Origin: Calothrix sp. NIES-2098
GTDB taxonomy: Bacteria; Cyanobacteriota; Cyanobacteriia; Cyanobacteriales; Nostocaceae
DNA: 64,000 nucleotides
Direction of reading: 5' to 3'
Assembly (NCBI GenBank): GCA_002368175.1
Contig: AP018172.1
Coordinates: 4,715,001-4,779,000 of the forward strand
Shown here: positions 8,488-17,461 of the stretch, one piece after another
How the letters are laid out: each line of letters begins with the position of its first letter
Position numbering within the stretch: the stretch's first letter is position 1
The notes under the pieces: generated by a model
The model's database searches: none
What the model was told of the DNA's origin: nothing
The model's input: only the letters and a program-made list of their open reading frames with translations
Program-made: the position numbers and the translations under genes

Positions 8488-8672
8488 AAATGTATTCCTT
8501 AGTTAGAAGGCAAAACTCAACCAATACCAATTTACAATGTTGTAAATAGCATACAGCAGGTCAAAGCAAAATTTAGATCTAATTCAAAATATTAAATTTT
8601 ATATTTGATTACATCTACTACTTATTTGTATGCCAATTTTAGATAAATTAGTATACAAAAAGCCTAGGTAGC

Positions 8673-9752
8673 TTACTTTTCATAAGGAGCTATTTCACTC
8701 CAGTGATATCCCATATAATTAGCAAGCCCAACTAAAATAGGATTCCATTTTCGACGTAAAGACACATATAAAGAAGCACCATACTCTAAATCTGGCGTTA
8801 TCTCTATCCCCTCTTCTCTAAATTTTTCCACTGCATAATAATATCGCTTTCGCCACACTTCCTCTAAAGATTGATTCATATTTAAACTACTCCTTGGTAG
8901 AAAAAAGCTAGATAACTCCATCAGCAGTTGTTGACTGCCACCCCATAATTCTGCTAGTGCTGTAGAATGTACTATTGAACGATACTTTTGGGCGTTTAAG
9001 GCAGTTTTCATTAATGTTGCTGTATCCATTGTCAACAGTAATATTCGTGGCAAAGCATAGTAAGTTTGTCGAAAGCGAAAATAAAGTAGCGCTGGGTAAG
9101 AATGCTGCGATTCTAGTAAGTTAATTAAGTCCCTAGCCATGTTGGAAATATCTTGCTGTACGCCACTAAGTTCGCCACTAGCGCCTAGTCTTGCTAATAC
9201 TTCTGCTGCATCTGCTGTACCAGCCGAACGGTGATGTAAGCTTAAAGCAAAGGTATTACGTCTAATGAGTGCGCTGTAAATTGAGAACAGATAAGTAATA
9301 GTCAAAGTAAATATTGAAAAGCCAAGCGCTGCCTCTAAAATTATTAGTAGTCGTTGAAAGCCGACTTCTGGAATCAGATCTCCAGTACCAAGAGTTGTTA
9401 GTGAAAAACCGCTATAGTAAAGTGCAGTAACAAAATCAGTTTCAGTCCAACCATCACTAGATTGAATAGCTGAACCTAACTCAGGCCAAATAATTAAAGC
9501 AAAGCCACAGATTAGCAAACATAGCCAGACTATTACTGTTAGAATCATCAACATCGGCCCATTGTGGGCGAGTAGCTTTTCGTCCTTAAAGGGGGCGATA
9601 CGTGCAATCAAGCGGACGAATCGCCACATTCCTTTACCTAATGGCAAACTCAGTAAGCTACTGCCAAGGCGAGGAAACAACACTGTCAAGTAAATATCTA
9701 CAAGCGATACAGTTACAAGCACGGTACCTACTATGTGTACTAACAACCTCAT
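8673..9752 (-). CDS. Two-pore-helix ion channel (K+ channel-like) protein
   Basis: A 359-residue inner-membrane protein. An N-terminal helix and a second one near residues 65-85 precede a pore loop with the filter-like sequence TTLGTGDLIPE, then a further helix (AALGFSIFTLTITYLF). The rest (~170-359) is a cytosolic domain without a recognisable RCK/TrkA nucleotide fold. The filter has T in place of the usual Tyr of T-V-G-Y-G-D, so K+ selectivity is not assured. It is monocistronic and divergent from ureE. Confidence 0.82.
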   Translation of the reverse strand: MRLLVHIVGTVLVTVSLVDIYLTVLFPRLGSSLLSLPLGKGMWRFVRLIARIAPFKDEKLLAHNGPMLMILTVIVWLCLLICGFALIIWPELGSAIQSSDGWTETDFVTALYYSGFSLTTLGTGDLIPEVGFQRLLIILEAALGFSIFTLTITYLFSIYSALIRRNTFALSLHHRSAGTADAAEVLARLGASGELSGVQQDISNMARDLINLLESQHSYPALLYFRFRQTYYALPRILLLTMDTATLMKTALNAQKYRSIVHSTALAELWGGSQQLLMELSSFFLPRSSLNMNQSLEEVWRKRYYYAVEKFREEGIEITPDLEYGASLYVSLRRKWNPILVGLANYMGYHWSEIAPYEK

Positions 9753-9990
9753 TTCAATTTGATGCTTTTATTTATACTGACATTACAAAGATTAATCAAA
9801 AATCTTCGCTCAAAACTGGATATGAGTAGCAAAACAACCTTTAGATAGAAAAAACCAAGCCTATCGGGAGTATAACCATACTGCTTTCGGCACTCAGAAG
9901 CTTTTCAGGAAACATCACCAGAATACATTTCACTGGTATATTACCTAAAAGTTTTTATAGACAAAACTTGCCGATTTAATTTCATCAATT

Positions 9991-10431
9991 ATGCTGACGT
10001 TTACCGAACGTAAACCGCCCGATCCTGATGCAGTAGTTAGTTTTACCCTCCCTCTGACTGCGGAAGAACGCACCCGCAGCCGTCATCGCTTTGAAACGCA
10101 AGATGGCAAAGTTGTATTTTTGCGTTTACCCAGAGGAACAGTGTTGCAAGATGGCGATATTCTCCAAGATGAAAGCCAAAGTAATTTAATTAGAATTACT
10201 GCCAAACCAGAACCAGTATTGACTGTTTTTGCCGACACACCACAGTTATTACTCAGGGCGGCTTATCATTTAGGTAATCGTCACGTACCTGTAGAAATTA
10301 AAATTAACTATTTACGCTTATCGACAGACTCAGTTTTACGCACAATGTTGGAACAACTGGGGTTAGAAATTAAAGAGGAAATTTTACCATTTCAACCAGA
10401 ACAGGGAGCTTATGGACATCACGCTCACTGA
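9991..10431 (+). CDS. ureE: Urease accessory protein UreE
   Basis: A 146-residue nickel metallochaperone that delivers Ni2+ to the urease apoprotein with UreFGD. It shows the N-terminal peptide-binding domain (L-T-x-E-E-R-x-R-S-R-x-R, DGKVVFLRLPRGTVLQDGDI) and the C-terminal metal domain (A-Y-H-L-G-N-R-H, P-V-E-I). It ends in a short histidine tail, G-H-H-A-H. It overlaps ureF by 20 bases, implying translational coupling. Confidence 0.93.
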   Translation: MLTFTERKPPDPDAVVSFTLPLTAEERTRSRHRFETQDGKVVFLRLPRGTVLQDGDILQDESQSNLIRITAKPEPVLTVFADTPQLLLRAAYHLGNRHVPVEIKINYLRLSTDSVLRTMLEQLGLEIKEEILPFQPEQGAYGHHAH

Positions 10432-11098
10432 TAGCTCTTTTTTATCGATTTTGCAGTTGACTAGCCCAGCTTTACCTGTGGGAGCATATAGTTATTCTGA
10501 AGGTTTGGAAACTTTGGTTGAACAAGGTGCAATTAAAAATCAACAAAACCTCAAAAACTGGTTAGATTCTCAACTAAGTTATGGCGCAATTCGAGTAGAA
10601 GCGGCGGTAATGCTACGCGCTTATAAATCTGCAAAAATTGGTGATTTACAGACTTTAGGTTATTGGAATAGATGGTTATCTGCGGCTAGGGAAACAGAAG
10701 AGTTACGCACTTCTAGCTGGCAAATGGGGCGATCGCTTATCCAGTTACTTGGTAAACTACAACCAGAAACCATGCCAACGCTGAATGCTGTTGGTAATCC
10801 TTGCAATTATGCGATCGCTTTTGGGATTGCTGCGGCTCATTGGCAAATTGATATCAAAGCTGCTTTATTAGGATATCTGCATAGTTGGGCAAGTAATTTA
10901 ATTACTGCTGGTATAAAATTGATACCTTTAGGACAAACAGCCGGACAGATGCTCTTACTGGATTTACAAGAATTATTGAGTATTGCGACGGTAGAAATTT
11001 TAGCTTTGGAGGATGATGAACTCAGCTGTTGTAGTTGGGGTTTATCTTTAGCTAGTATGCAACATGAAACGCAGTATACGAGGTTGTTTAGGAGTTAG
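10412..11098 (+). CDS. ureF: Urease accessory protein UreF
   Basis: A 228-residue all-helical protein that acts with UreG and UreD in GTP-dependent nickel insertion into urease. Recognisable features are the start region (LQLTSPALPVGAYSYSEGLE), the conserved A-R-E-T-E-E-L-R segment, and the helix A-S-N-L-I-T-A-G-I-K-L-I-P-L-G-Q. The ATG lies inside the ureE 3' end, with an AGGGAG site 5 bases upstream. It is second in the ureE-F-G group. Confidence 0.93.
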   Translation: MDITLTDSSFLSILQLTSPALPVGAYSYSEGLETLVEQGAIKNQQNLKNWLDSQLSYGAIRVEAAVMLRAYKSAKIGDLQTLGYWNRWLSAARETEELRTSSWQMGRSLIQLLGKLQPETMPTLNAVGNPCNYAIAFGIAAAHWQIDIKAALLGYLHSWASNLITAGIKLIPLGQTAGQMLLLDLQELLSIATVEILALEDDELSCCSWGLSLASMQHETQYTRLFRS

Positions 11099-11160
11099 CG
11101 TAGACGCATAGCGACTTGCCGAAGGCTACCGCCAAGACGCCAAGAACGCCAAGGAGGAGA
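11098..11160. repeat. Dispersed GCGTAGACGC-type repeat
   Basis: A GCGTAGACGCATAGCGACTT core followed by GCCAAGACGCC/GCCAAGAACGCC direct repeats. The same core in inverse orientation is found inside the signal-peptide codons of the TpsA-like gene at about 32016-32046, so it belongs to a dispersed family. Confidence 0.6.
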
Positions 11161-11212
11161 AGAGACAAGGGAGATAAGGAAGACAAGGGGAAAAATACCC
11201 AAGGCCTCATGC

Positions 11213-11252
11213 CCAATGACAAATGACTAATCACAAATGACTAATGACAAAC
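11213..11252. repeat. STRR heptamers ending in the ureG start
   Basis: Runs of AATGACA / AATGACT / AATCACA heptamers. The last units supply the ureG start codon (taATGACAAAC). Confidence 0.75.
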
Positions 11253-11843
11253 AACACATTTCGAGTAGGGGTTGCTGGCCCTGTAGGTTCGGGGAAAACT
11301 GCGTTGGTAGATGCTTTGTGTAAGGCCTTACGCGAGCAGTATCAGATTGCGGTGGTGACAAATGATATTTATACTCAGGAGGATGCACAATTTTTAGTGC
11401 GTTCTCAGGCTTTAGCAAGCGATCGCATTTTGGGTGTAGAAACTGGCGGTTGTCCCCACACTGCAATCCGCGAAGATGCATCGATGAATTTGGCTGCAAT
11501 TGAACAGCTTGAGCAGCAATTTTCTAACTTAGATTTGGTATTTTTAGAAAGTGGTGGCGATAATTTAGCGGCGACATTCAGTCCTGAATTAGTAGATTTA
11601 ACTATTTACGTAATTGATGTAGCGGCTGGTGATAAAATCCCTCGCAAAGGCGGGCCGGGAATTACTAAATCTGATTTATTAGTTATAAATAAAATCGACC
11701 TTGCGCCTTATGTCGGCGCAGATTTAAACGTTATGGAACGCGATGCAAAAAAAATGCGTGGCGATAAACCATTTATATTTACTAACTTAAAAACTCAACA
11801 AGGATTAATAGAAGTAATTGAATTTGTCTGCAAACATATTTAG
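11244..11843 (+). CDS. ureG: Urease accessory GTPase UreG
   Basis: A 199-residue SIMIBI-class GTPase that powers nickel delivery to urease. Visible motifs: P-loop GPVGSGKTAL near residue 10; V-T-N-D-I-Y-T-Q-E-D; the nickel-binding G-C-P-H-T motif; FLESGGDNLA (Walker B region); and N-K-I-D-L for guanine specificity. Length matches the family. It is 145 bases downstream of ureF, the gap being filled by repeats. The structural genes ureABC and ureD are absent here, so this accessory trio lies apart from the enzyme genes. Confidence 0.95.
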   Translation: MTNNTFRVGVAGPVGSGKTALVDALCKALREQYQIAVVTNDIYTQEDAQFLVRSQALASDRILGVETGGCPHTAIREDASMNLAAIEQLEQQFSNLDLVFLESGGDNLAATFSPELVDLTIYVIDVAAGDKIPRKGGPGITKSDLLVINKIDLAPYVGADLNVMERDAKKMRGDKPFIFTNLKTQQGLIEVIEFVCKHI

Positions 11844-11910
11844 ACTTCCTAATTCATATTTTGCATCATTGTCTTCTTGCCAAAAATACAGCATAAAAAG
11901 CTTATATTTT

Positions 11911-11955
11911 GTAAGGTGGGCAATGCCAGCCCTTTCAACGCGAACAAATGAACTA
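11911..11955. repeat. Left inverted end of the IS4-type element
   Basis: Begins GTAAGGTGGGCAATGCCAGC and ends CAAATGAACTA; it is the reverse complement of 13543-13587 with a single mismatch at position 4. Confidence 0.8.
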
Positions 11956-12074
11956 GTAAGAGATAATTAATAAAAGCCTTACCCTGACTAATTTCTAAAG
12001 CATAAAGCCGTTTGCAGCAGACATGAAAGTGCATTGAATTATCCTCCAGGCGATTTAAGTCAAAACCAGAAATA

Positions 12075-13505
12075 TTAGCTTTTGTTTTGAGTATTCTGAT
12101 GGGTATCTAAAAGTCGCGCAGTAGAAACGTGACGATGTTTGCTGTCAACTATTAAAGGTTCTCGCTTTTTCTTTACCCCTCGAATCGCCTTGAGGAAACA
12201 TTTAAGTTCGACTCTGGCTGCTAAATCTTGCAAAACCAACACCATTTGCTCAAGAGAAAAGGTCTCAAATGCTTGCCAATGGACGGCTGGAATTGCAATC
12301 ATCATTCCCCGGTAAGTGCCAGTAATTTCATCAACTAAATAGAAATCTGACAAGCTAGCATCAATTTTACCGACTCCATGTACAGATCCTAAGGCAGCTT
12401 TGAGAGTAGCAAGAATGTTGTATGTTGTTAATGCCATCGAAAATGAAAATAAAGCTGCTTTGGGATAGGCTAAGGTTTGAATTTCGCCGTGAAAATTCTC
12501 AGTTACAGTTTGAAAAAGAGTCTCCAGGCTCCAGCGATTACGATACAATTCAGCAATTTTTGCAGCATCCGCATCATGAGAGGGTAAATTGGTCAAAATG
12601 GCGATTTCCCATTCCTTGTCTCGGGTTGGTTTGAACAATTTCAGCAAAATCCGGCGAGATTTCAGCAAATTACCGTCGTAATTAATTTCGATTTCCTGCT
12701 CAAATAGATTGCCTGTATCTGTGTGACCTACAGCTTTTAATTGCGAGAGTTGTTGATAACCTAACGACCCATGTTGACGAACCACAAAAAAAGCTTGTTG
12801 GTTTGCAATCCTAAACAGAAACTTGGCTGTACAAAAATTTCGGTCTCCATTCCAAACTTCATTTGCTTTGACACTCAAAAGTACATCATCAAATAAACTA
12901 CGCTCTTGGGCATGAGCATCAACACAGGGAAAAATATCTATTACTAGCTTTGACAGTGGATCTGACACAACTATCGCTTTCCCTGGTAGAGCCTTAGCTG
13001 CAAATAACCGAATTGCATCTAGTCGATGGTCTGTGGCACCTAGACAAGTCCCATCAACAATTCTGTGTTGATATCCCGGTAGTGGATTTGGCTGTTCTCC
13101 TGCCATTTTTTGAATGAGCAACTGCAATTGGCTTGCTGTTTGTCTAACTAACGCCTGACTCACGCCCAGTTCCACGCCAGAGAGCTTTTTATATAGTGCA
13201 GTACTACTCACTATTAAGTTCGCAGCTCTTGCTTTGTAGGCTGCATGAACCGATTTCTGAATTCCACACACTACCAAACTCATTAAATCAACTTAGCTGG
13301 AAAACAATAAGTCTTGCTGGTATTGGACTTTTGCATGGGTTTCAAATAATTTATCCATGATTTCTGGGGCGAATACTCGCTCCATTAATCCTCGTGCCAT
13401 CACACTTATTGGACTTTCTTGCACAAATTGTTCAAAGATGGCGGATAGCATTTTGATGCCCAAAACAGTTGAATATGTTGAGGATACATCGAAGTCGTAC
13501 CTCAC
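12075..13505 (-). pseudogene. IS4-family DDE transposase split by an in-frame stop
   Basis: The reading frame starts at GTG 13505, runs 70 codons to a TAA (13295-13293), and continues in the same frame as a 402-codon ORF from ATG 13283. Joined, it gives ~476 residues. The larger part has the DDE catalytic pattern: D in R-I-V-D-G-T-C-L, D in V-W-N-G-D-R-N-F-C, and the IS4 signature Y-R-N-R-W-S-L-E. A single stop, with no frameshift, separates an N-terminal helical part (MLSAIFEQFVQESPISVMAR) from the rest. Either it is a recently inactivated copy, or the downstream part is made from its own ATG. Its loss would leave the element non-autonomous. Confidence 0.82.
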
Positions 13506-13542
13506 ATTCCTTACTGGGGTTGGGTTTCAGATATTCATGAAG

Positions 13543-13587
13543 TAGTTCATTTGTTCGCGTTGAAAGGGCTGGCATTGCCCACCCTAC
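13543..13587. repeat. Right inverted end of the IS4-type element
   Basis: Reverse complement of 11911-11955 with one mismatch; begins TAGTTCATTTGTTCGCGTTG. Confidence 0.8.
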
Positions 13588-13648
13588 CCTTATTGAAAAG
13601 GTGCAAGATATCAGCTAATAATCAGCTAATAAATTTAGTTCTTCTAGC

Positions 13649-13688
13649 AAACTATTAATACCGGGATAAATCCCGGTATTAATAGTTT
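13649..13688. terminator. Perfect 18-bp hairpin after the VIT/vWA gene
   Basis: AAACTATTAATACCGGGA (13649-13666), loop TAAA, then TCCCGGTATTAATAGTTT (13671-13688). It lies just beyond the stop of the minus-strand VIT gene. There is no U-run after the stem on that strand, so it may act as an mRNA-stabilising hairpin rather than a classical terminator. Confidence 0.6.
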
Positions 13689-13698
13689 AATAAAGCGA

Positions 13699-16179
13699 TT
13701 AATGTTGAATTCTAATTGTTAGAATCGCCGTAGTTGTTAGCGTTTTTGGTGGGAGCCAAGTTAAGAGCGATCGCCTGATTGTCTCAATAATTGTTTCTTC
13801 TTTAAAAGAAGACAACTGTTCATCCAGCACCACTTGTCTTACCCGTCCTTTGTTGACTTGTAAATCAAAGACTAAATCACCATTGAAATTTGTAATAAAC
13901 CGAATTGATTGCAAGTGTTGAGTCAGAAGAGAAACCATCTCTTGATTCAATCCTGATACACTCACAATTTGGAGACGAGAGACAGGCGCAATTCCTTCTG
14001 AAAGTTTGGCTTTTAAATCTTCTAATTCTGCATCTCTGGGAGCAGAAGGAATTGCCGATCCCACATCATACTGATTAGTATTTGGCGCTCCACCTGAAAA
14101 TGGACGATTAGCTTCCTTTTTAGCCCGTTTTCTTTCTACAGTTGGAGATTCTATCTCTTCAAATGATGGCATTGCTGCCATTGGAGCCGGGCGAGACATT
14201 GGGGCTGGGGGTGGTGGAGCAACAGGCTGCATTCTGGCAACAGTTAAAAACTCAGGTGCATCAGACTGAACGCTCATCATTGTTTGCGCAACACTACCAA
14301 ATATGCCTTGATAGCTAATACCTTCTGGCATTTCCACAGGTACTTGCACAGAAACAGAACCCTCAGCAGGATTAACTCGCACATCATCACTGACGGCAAC
14401 GAAGGCGGTATACTGCGATAACAGTTGATAGATAAGAGCCGTATCCGTCACTGCTTCTACGCCTACTTTAGTTTCACCACTCACCATCTGATTCATCAAA
14501 TCCTTGATGCGGGAACGTCCCCAAAGTTGTGCTATGGCTGGATTACCCGTTTTCTCAAAATTCAAATTGAAGGTTTGTTGATAGCGCGTACCACCCGCAG
14601 CAATTCCACTGATATGCAGTTTTCCCGCACGGCTATCTGGTTTGCGCCCAAATAGCACTAATGGCTGTTCGGCAAATAAATCTGGTGGTGTGGAAGGATA
14701 CATTACTGGGGATGCGCCGTCACCTTCCCATTGCAAGTTAATGTTGGCGAGAACCGGATTATTAATTTGGCGGAAGAATTTTTCCACCACCTCATCGACT
14801 GGTTCATCGTGGCGAATGAAGCGAGAAATACCCCGTCCTAATTCAGCAATACGGTTGAGCAAGAAGCGATTCACCGAACTACCAGCACCAAAGCTGTAGA
14901 GGCGGGTTCCTGCTTGGAGATGTCGTTGTACTTCTGTAAGAATTTGGTTTTCGTTGCCGATATAGCCATCGGTGAGCAGTACAATACTCCGCAACCGTCC
15001 GGGATCTGTCACTGGGAAATTCAAAACAGCGCGAATACCGCGTAACATCTCCGTTCCGCCACCAGCATTTAACTGATTTACATATTGAATTGCCAATGCG
15101 CGATTTTGCGGCGTATTAGGGAGAGGAACAGGCGAAAGTTGTTGAGTAGTATCTGAGAAATCAATAATGCTAAAAGTGTCGTTGGGATTGAGTCCGTTGA
15201 TAAAACGCCGCATCAATTCCTGACATTGCATCAGTGGCGCGCCACTTTGAGAGCCAGAAGTGTCGATGAGGAACACCACATCTTTAGGAACTACCTGTTC
15301 TGGACGATATTGGAGAGCCGGAATTAAGTACAGTGCAAAGTGTCCACCGCGTTCGTCAGCTTGAGCGAGTACAGTTGCTTGAGTGAGATCGCCTGCAACT
15401 TGGTAACGTAAAATCAAGTCTTTGTTGGGAATTGTATCTCCACCCCCAAGTTTTACCAGCACCCGTTGTCCTTCGTAGGAAATCTGGATTTGGTGAGAAG
15501 GCGACTTCACATCTTGAATCTCAACTCCCGCATCAATTTCTACCGTCACTTTGATATCATGACGTGAGCGAGTACCCGCTGGCAAGATAGGTGCATTCAA
15601 GCGCGAAGCATCTGGTACTAAATCGGTATCTTGATTAGACATCATCGGTGCAGACGCCGAACCACCGCCTACTGCATTTTCCTCAATAGTTGTCCCTGGA
15701 ATGTAACGCGGCCCTACCACCATCGGGAAAACAAACTCGTAATTTCCACCCTCAAATTTCAAGCGTTCGGAGTAGCGAATAATTACATCAATTTGCTCGC
15801 CAGGTTTGATGTTAGCTAGGGATTGAGTGAAGATATTGTCTCGTTCCTGTTCCAGCAACCCAGCCGTGCGTCCTTGTTGCTTCGCTTGCTCGTAGATTTG
15901 CTGTGCTTCCTGGCGTTTTTTAATACTGCCTTTAATAGTCTTGTCGCCAATGCGAATCAGCATATCATCAACAGCCGCTTCATCCGGTAAGGGGAAGATG
16001 TAGACAGCTTCTAGAGTAGTGGTGAAGGGATTTTCAAAGCTTTGGGTGACTTCTACTCGTGAGATATTACCTGCAACCTTAGCTTGCACTTCCGTGTGCT
16101 TCAGGGGAAAAGCAATTTGCTGTTGATCTGGAGTTTGAACGTATAAGCCACCAGGTTGGCGTTCTAGGATTTGAGTCAT
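13699..16179 (-). CDS. VIT and von Willebrand factor A domain protein
   Basis: An 826-residue protein with an N-terminal VIT domain (~10-140; V-E-V-T-Q-S-F-E-N-P-F and V-Y-I-F-P-L-P-D-E-A-A). A vWA domain (~295-470) follows, with an intact MIDAS start F-L-I-D-T-S-G-S. Then comes a linker rich in Pro/Ala/Met (PPPPAPMSRPAPMAAMPSFE) and a C-terminal ~100-residue domain. There is no signal peptide or membrane segment, so cytosolic location is likely, unlike animal inter-alpha-trypsin inhibitors, which share the VIT-vWA pairing. Function in cyanobacteria is unknown; metal-dependent protein binding is inferred from MIDAS. Confidence 0.85.
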   Translation of the reverse strand: MTQILERQPGGLYVQTPDQQQIAFPLKHTEVQAKVAGNISRVEVTQSFENPFTTTLEAVYIFPLPDEAAVDDMLIRIGDKTIKGSIKKRQEAQQIYEQAKQQGRTAGLLEQERDNIFTQSLANIKPGEQIDVIIRYSERLKFEGGNYEFVFPMVVGPRYIPGTTIEENAVGGGSASAPMMSNQDTDLVPDASRLNAPILPAGTRSRHDIKVTVEIDAGVEIQDVKSPSHQIQISYEGQRVLVKLGGGDTIPNKDLILRYQVAGDLTQATVLAQADERGGHFALYLIPALQYRPEQVVPKDVVFLIDTSGSQSGAPLMQCQELMRRFINGLNPNDTFSIIDFSDTTQQLSPVPLPNTPQNRALAIQYVNQLNAGGGTEMLRGIRAVLNFPVTDPGRLRSIVLLTDGYIGNENQILTEVQRHLQAGTRLYSFGAGSSVNRFLLNRIAELGRGISRFIRHDEPVDEVVEKFFRQINNPVLANINLQWEGDGASPVMYPSTPPDLFAEQPLVLFGRKPDSRAGKLHISGIAAGGTRYQQTFNLNFEKTGNPAIAQLWGRSRIKDLMNQMVSGETKVGVEAVTDTALIYQLLSQYTAFVAVSDDVRVNPAEGSVSVQVPVEMPEGISYQGIFGSVAQTMMSVQSDAPEFLTVARMQPVAPPPPAPMSRPAPMAAMPSFEEIESPTVERKRAKKEANRPFSGGAPNTNQYDVGSAIPSAPRDAELEDLKAKLSEGIAPVSRLQIVSVSGLNQEMVSLLTQHLQSIRFITNFNGDLVFDLQVNKGRVRQVVLDEQLSSFKEETIIETIRRSLLTWLPPKTLTTTAILTIRIQH

Positions 16180-16487
16180 ATTAGTAACCTTACGCTTTTG
16201 TTTTCTACCTTTAGCGTAGGTGTGTTTCTGTAGTGAATATGCTCAGTTTTGTGCTCACTTCATGCTCAGTCATTTGTTCATACTAAGTTGCAGTCTGTTG
16301 CAGTAAATCAGAATTAATGAGATTGCTTCCCTTCACTGCGTTCCGGTCGCAATGACAGATACTATCTTTGATTGCAACTCGGTATCAGTTGCAAGCAGAT
16401 AGGCTGCAATTGTTAGTCTAGTTAATCGTATGGGTACGATATATTAGTAACTTGTAATATATTTTACCTAATTTACCTCAAAAAACC
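16180..16487. other. Intergenic region with a dispersed repeat
   Basis: 308 bases between divergent genes. It contains a GCTTCCCTTCACTGCGTTCC-type segment (about 16325-16360), similar to a dispersed repeat common in cyanobacterial genomes, and two CAGTCTGTTGCAGT-like half repeats. No gene is visible. Confidence 0.45.
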
Positions 16488-17021
16488 GTGAATAAATCAC
16501 AAGCTATAAAGCTACTTCAAAATGAGGGATGGACACAAGCAGATGCTATACGGGCTTTGGAAGTAATTAACTTTAATACTAATCCTGATGAGATTACCAT
16601 TCGTAGAGCTATTTCGTCTTTTGCTGGTTCCGAACTCATCAATCGCCAGCGTCTTCAAGCTGCTCAGAAAGGGATGGTAACGAAAAAAAATAAAGAAATT
16701 GAAAAGAATAAGCAGGAATATGCTGCCAAAATTGACCAATTAAATAATTACCAAAAACAAGAAAGGGAAAAATACGAAGCTGAAATTCAACGTTTATCTG
16801 ACCAAAATAAATCTTTAGACTTGCAACTCAATACCATAAAATCTCAAAAGAATGAACTGATTCAAGTAAACGACCAACTTAAAAAAGATAACAAGGCTTT
16901 GAAAAATTTAATTGATGCAATTAAGCTCAAATTAGCTATAGATACTAAAAGACTTCTGCAATATGAGGATAGCGAAATTCGCAAAGCGTTAATTAATATG
17001 TTTAAATCAACCTTGGGTTAA
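16488..17021 (+). CDS. Coiled-coil protein with UBA-like N terminus, unknown
   Basis: A 177-residue protein from a GTG start. Residues 1-25 (AIKLLQNEGWTQADAIRALE) look like a small three-helix UBA-type domain. Residues ~60-150 are a long Lys/Glu/Gln-rich coiled coil. It ends in a hydrophobic helix, I-R-K-A-L-I-N-M-F. I do not recognise a named family. It is first in a tight three-gene group (gaps of 11 and 6 bases) ending in an HNH nuclease. Base composition is more AT-rich than in the flanking genes, suggesting acquisition. Confidence 0.7.
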   Translation: MNKSQAIKLLQNEGWTQADAIRALEVINFNTNPDEITIRRAISSFAGSELINRQRLQAAQKGMVTKKNKEIEKNKQEYAAKIDQLNNYQKQEREKYEAEIQRLSDQNKSLDLQLNTIKSQKNELIQVNDQLKKDNKALKNLIDAIKLKLAIDTKRLLQYEDSEIRKALINMFKSTLG

Positions 17022-17032
17022 AAACTATCTCT

Positions 17033-17455
17033 ATGAATAATCAAAAAGGTTCAAAAATTAATTTTAAAGGCATGAGTTATCGCAACGTGCAAACTACCAA
17101 CTCAAAAAACCGAACCAAACTCCCTAAAGAAGAACAAGCTTGGCTAAAAGAAAATGGCTATCAAAATATTGGTTGGAACAATATCATTAATCTGTATCTT
17201 AAAATTGAAGATTTTTTTACTAAACAGCAACTAGAAGATTTAACACTTGAAGATTTATTTTTAGAAGCAGATCGTATTGGCAATAAATACCTCACAAGTC
17301 AAGAAATAACAGAATTTAATCAGAGATTAGCTATAGAAGTCAATGAGATTTCGGAAATAATAGACCAGCAGTTTCCCGATTCAAAGATGGAATTTATTGA
17401 TTTTAGTAAAAATTTAAAGAATAGATATCGAAACAAAAAATATATAAAACCATAA
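17033..17455 (+). CDS. Unknown 140-residue protein in the HNH cassette
   Basis: A charged, Lys/Asn-rich protein starting M-N-N-Q-K-G-S-K-I-N-F-K-G. It has an aromatic patch (Y-Q-N-I-G-W-N-N-I-I-N-L-Y) near residue 45 and a helical acidic second half. There are no catalytic motifs, membrane segments or signal peptide. It lies 11 bases after the coiled-coil gene and 6 bases before the HNH gene, so it is almost certainly co-transcribed. It could be an accessory or specificity subunit, but that is a guess. Confidence 0.65.
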   Translation: MNNQKGSKINFKGMSYRNVQTTNSKNRTKLPKEEQAWLKENGYQNIGWNNIINLYLKIEDFFTKQQLEDLTLEDLFLEADRIGNKYLTSQEITEFNQRLAIEVNEISEIIDQQFPDSKMEFIDFSKNLKNRYRNKKYIKP

Positions 17456-17461
17456 ACTTTA

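Larger units (their letters stand above)
11911..13587. mobile_element. IS4-type insertion sequence with 45-bp inverted ends
   Basis: The 1677-base region holds one transposase reading on the minus strand and is bounded by 45-base inverted repeats (11911-11955 and 13543-13587) that differ at one base. The size suits IS4-family elements. No target-site duplication is evident immediately outside, and 45 bp is longer than usual IS4 ends, so the exact boundaries are an inference. Confidence 0.65.

Noticed and set aside
11849..12034. 61-codon minus-strand ORF after ureG
   Set aside because: It runs across the left inverted end of the IS element and has no recognisable motif or start signal.
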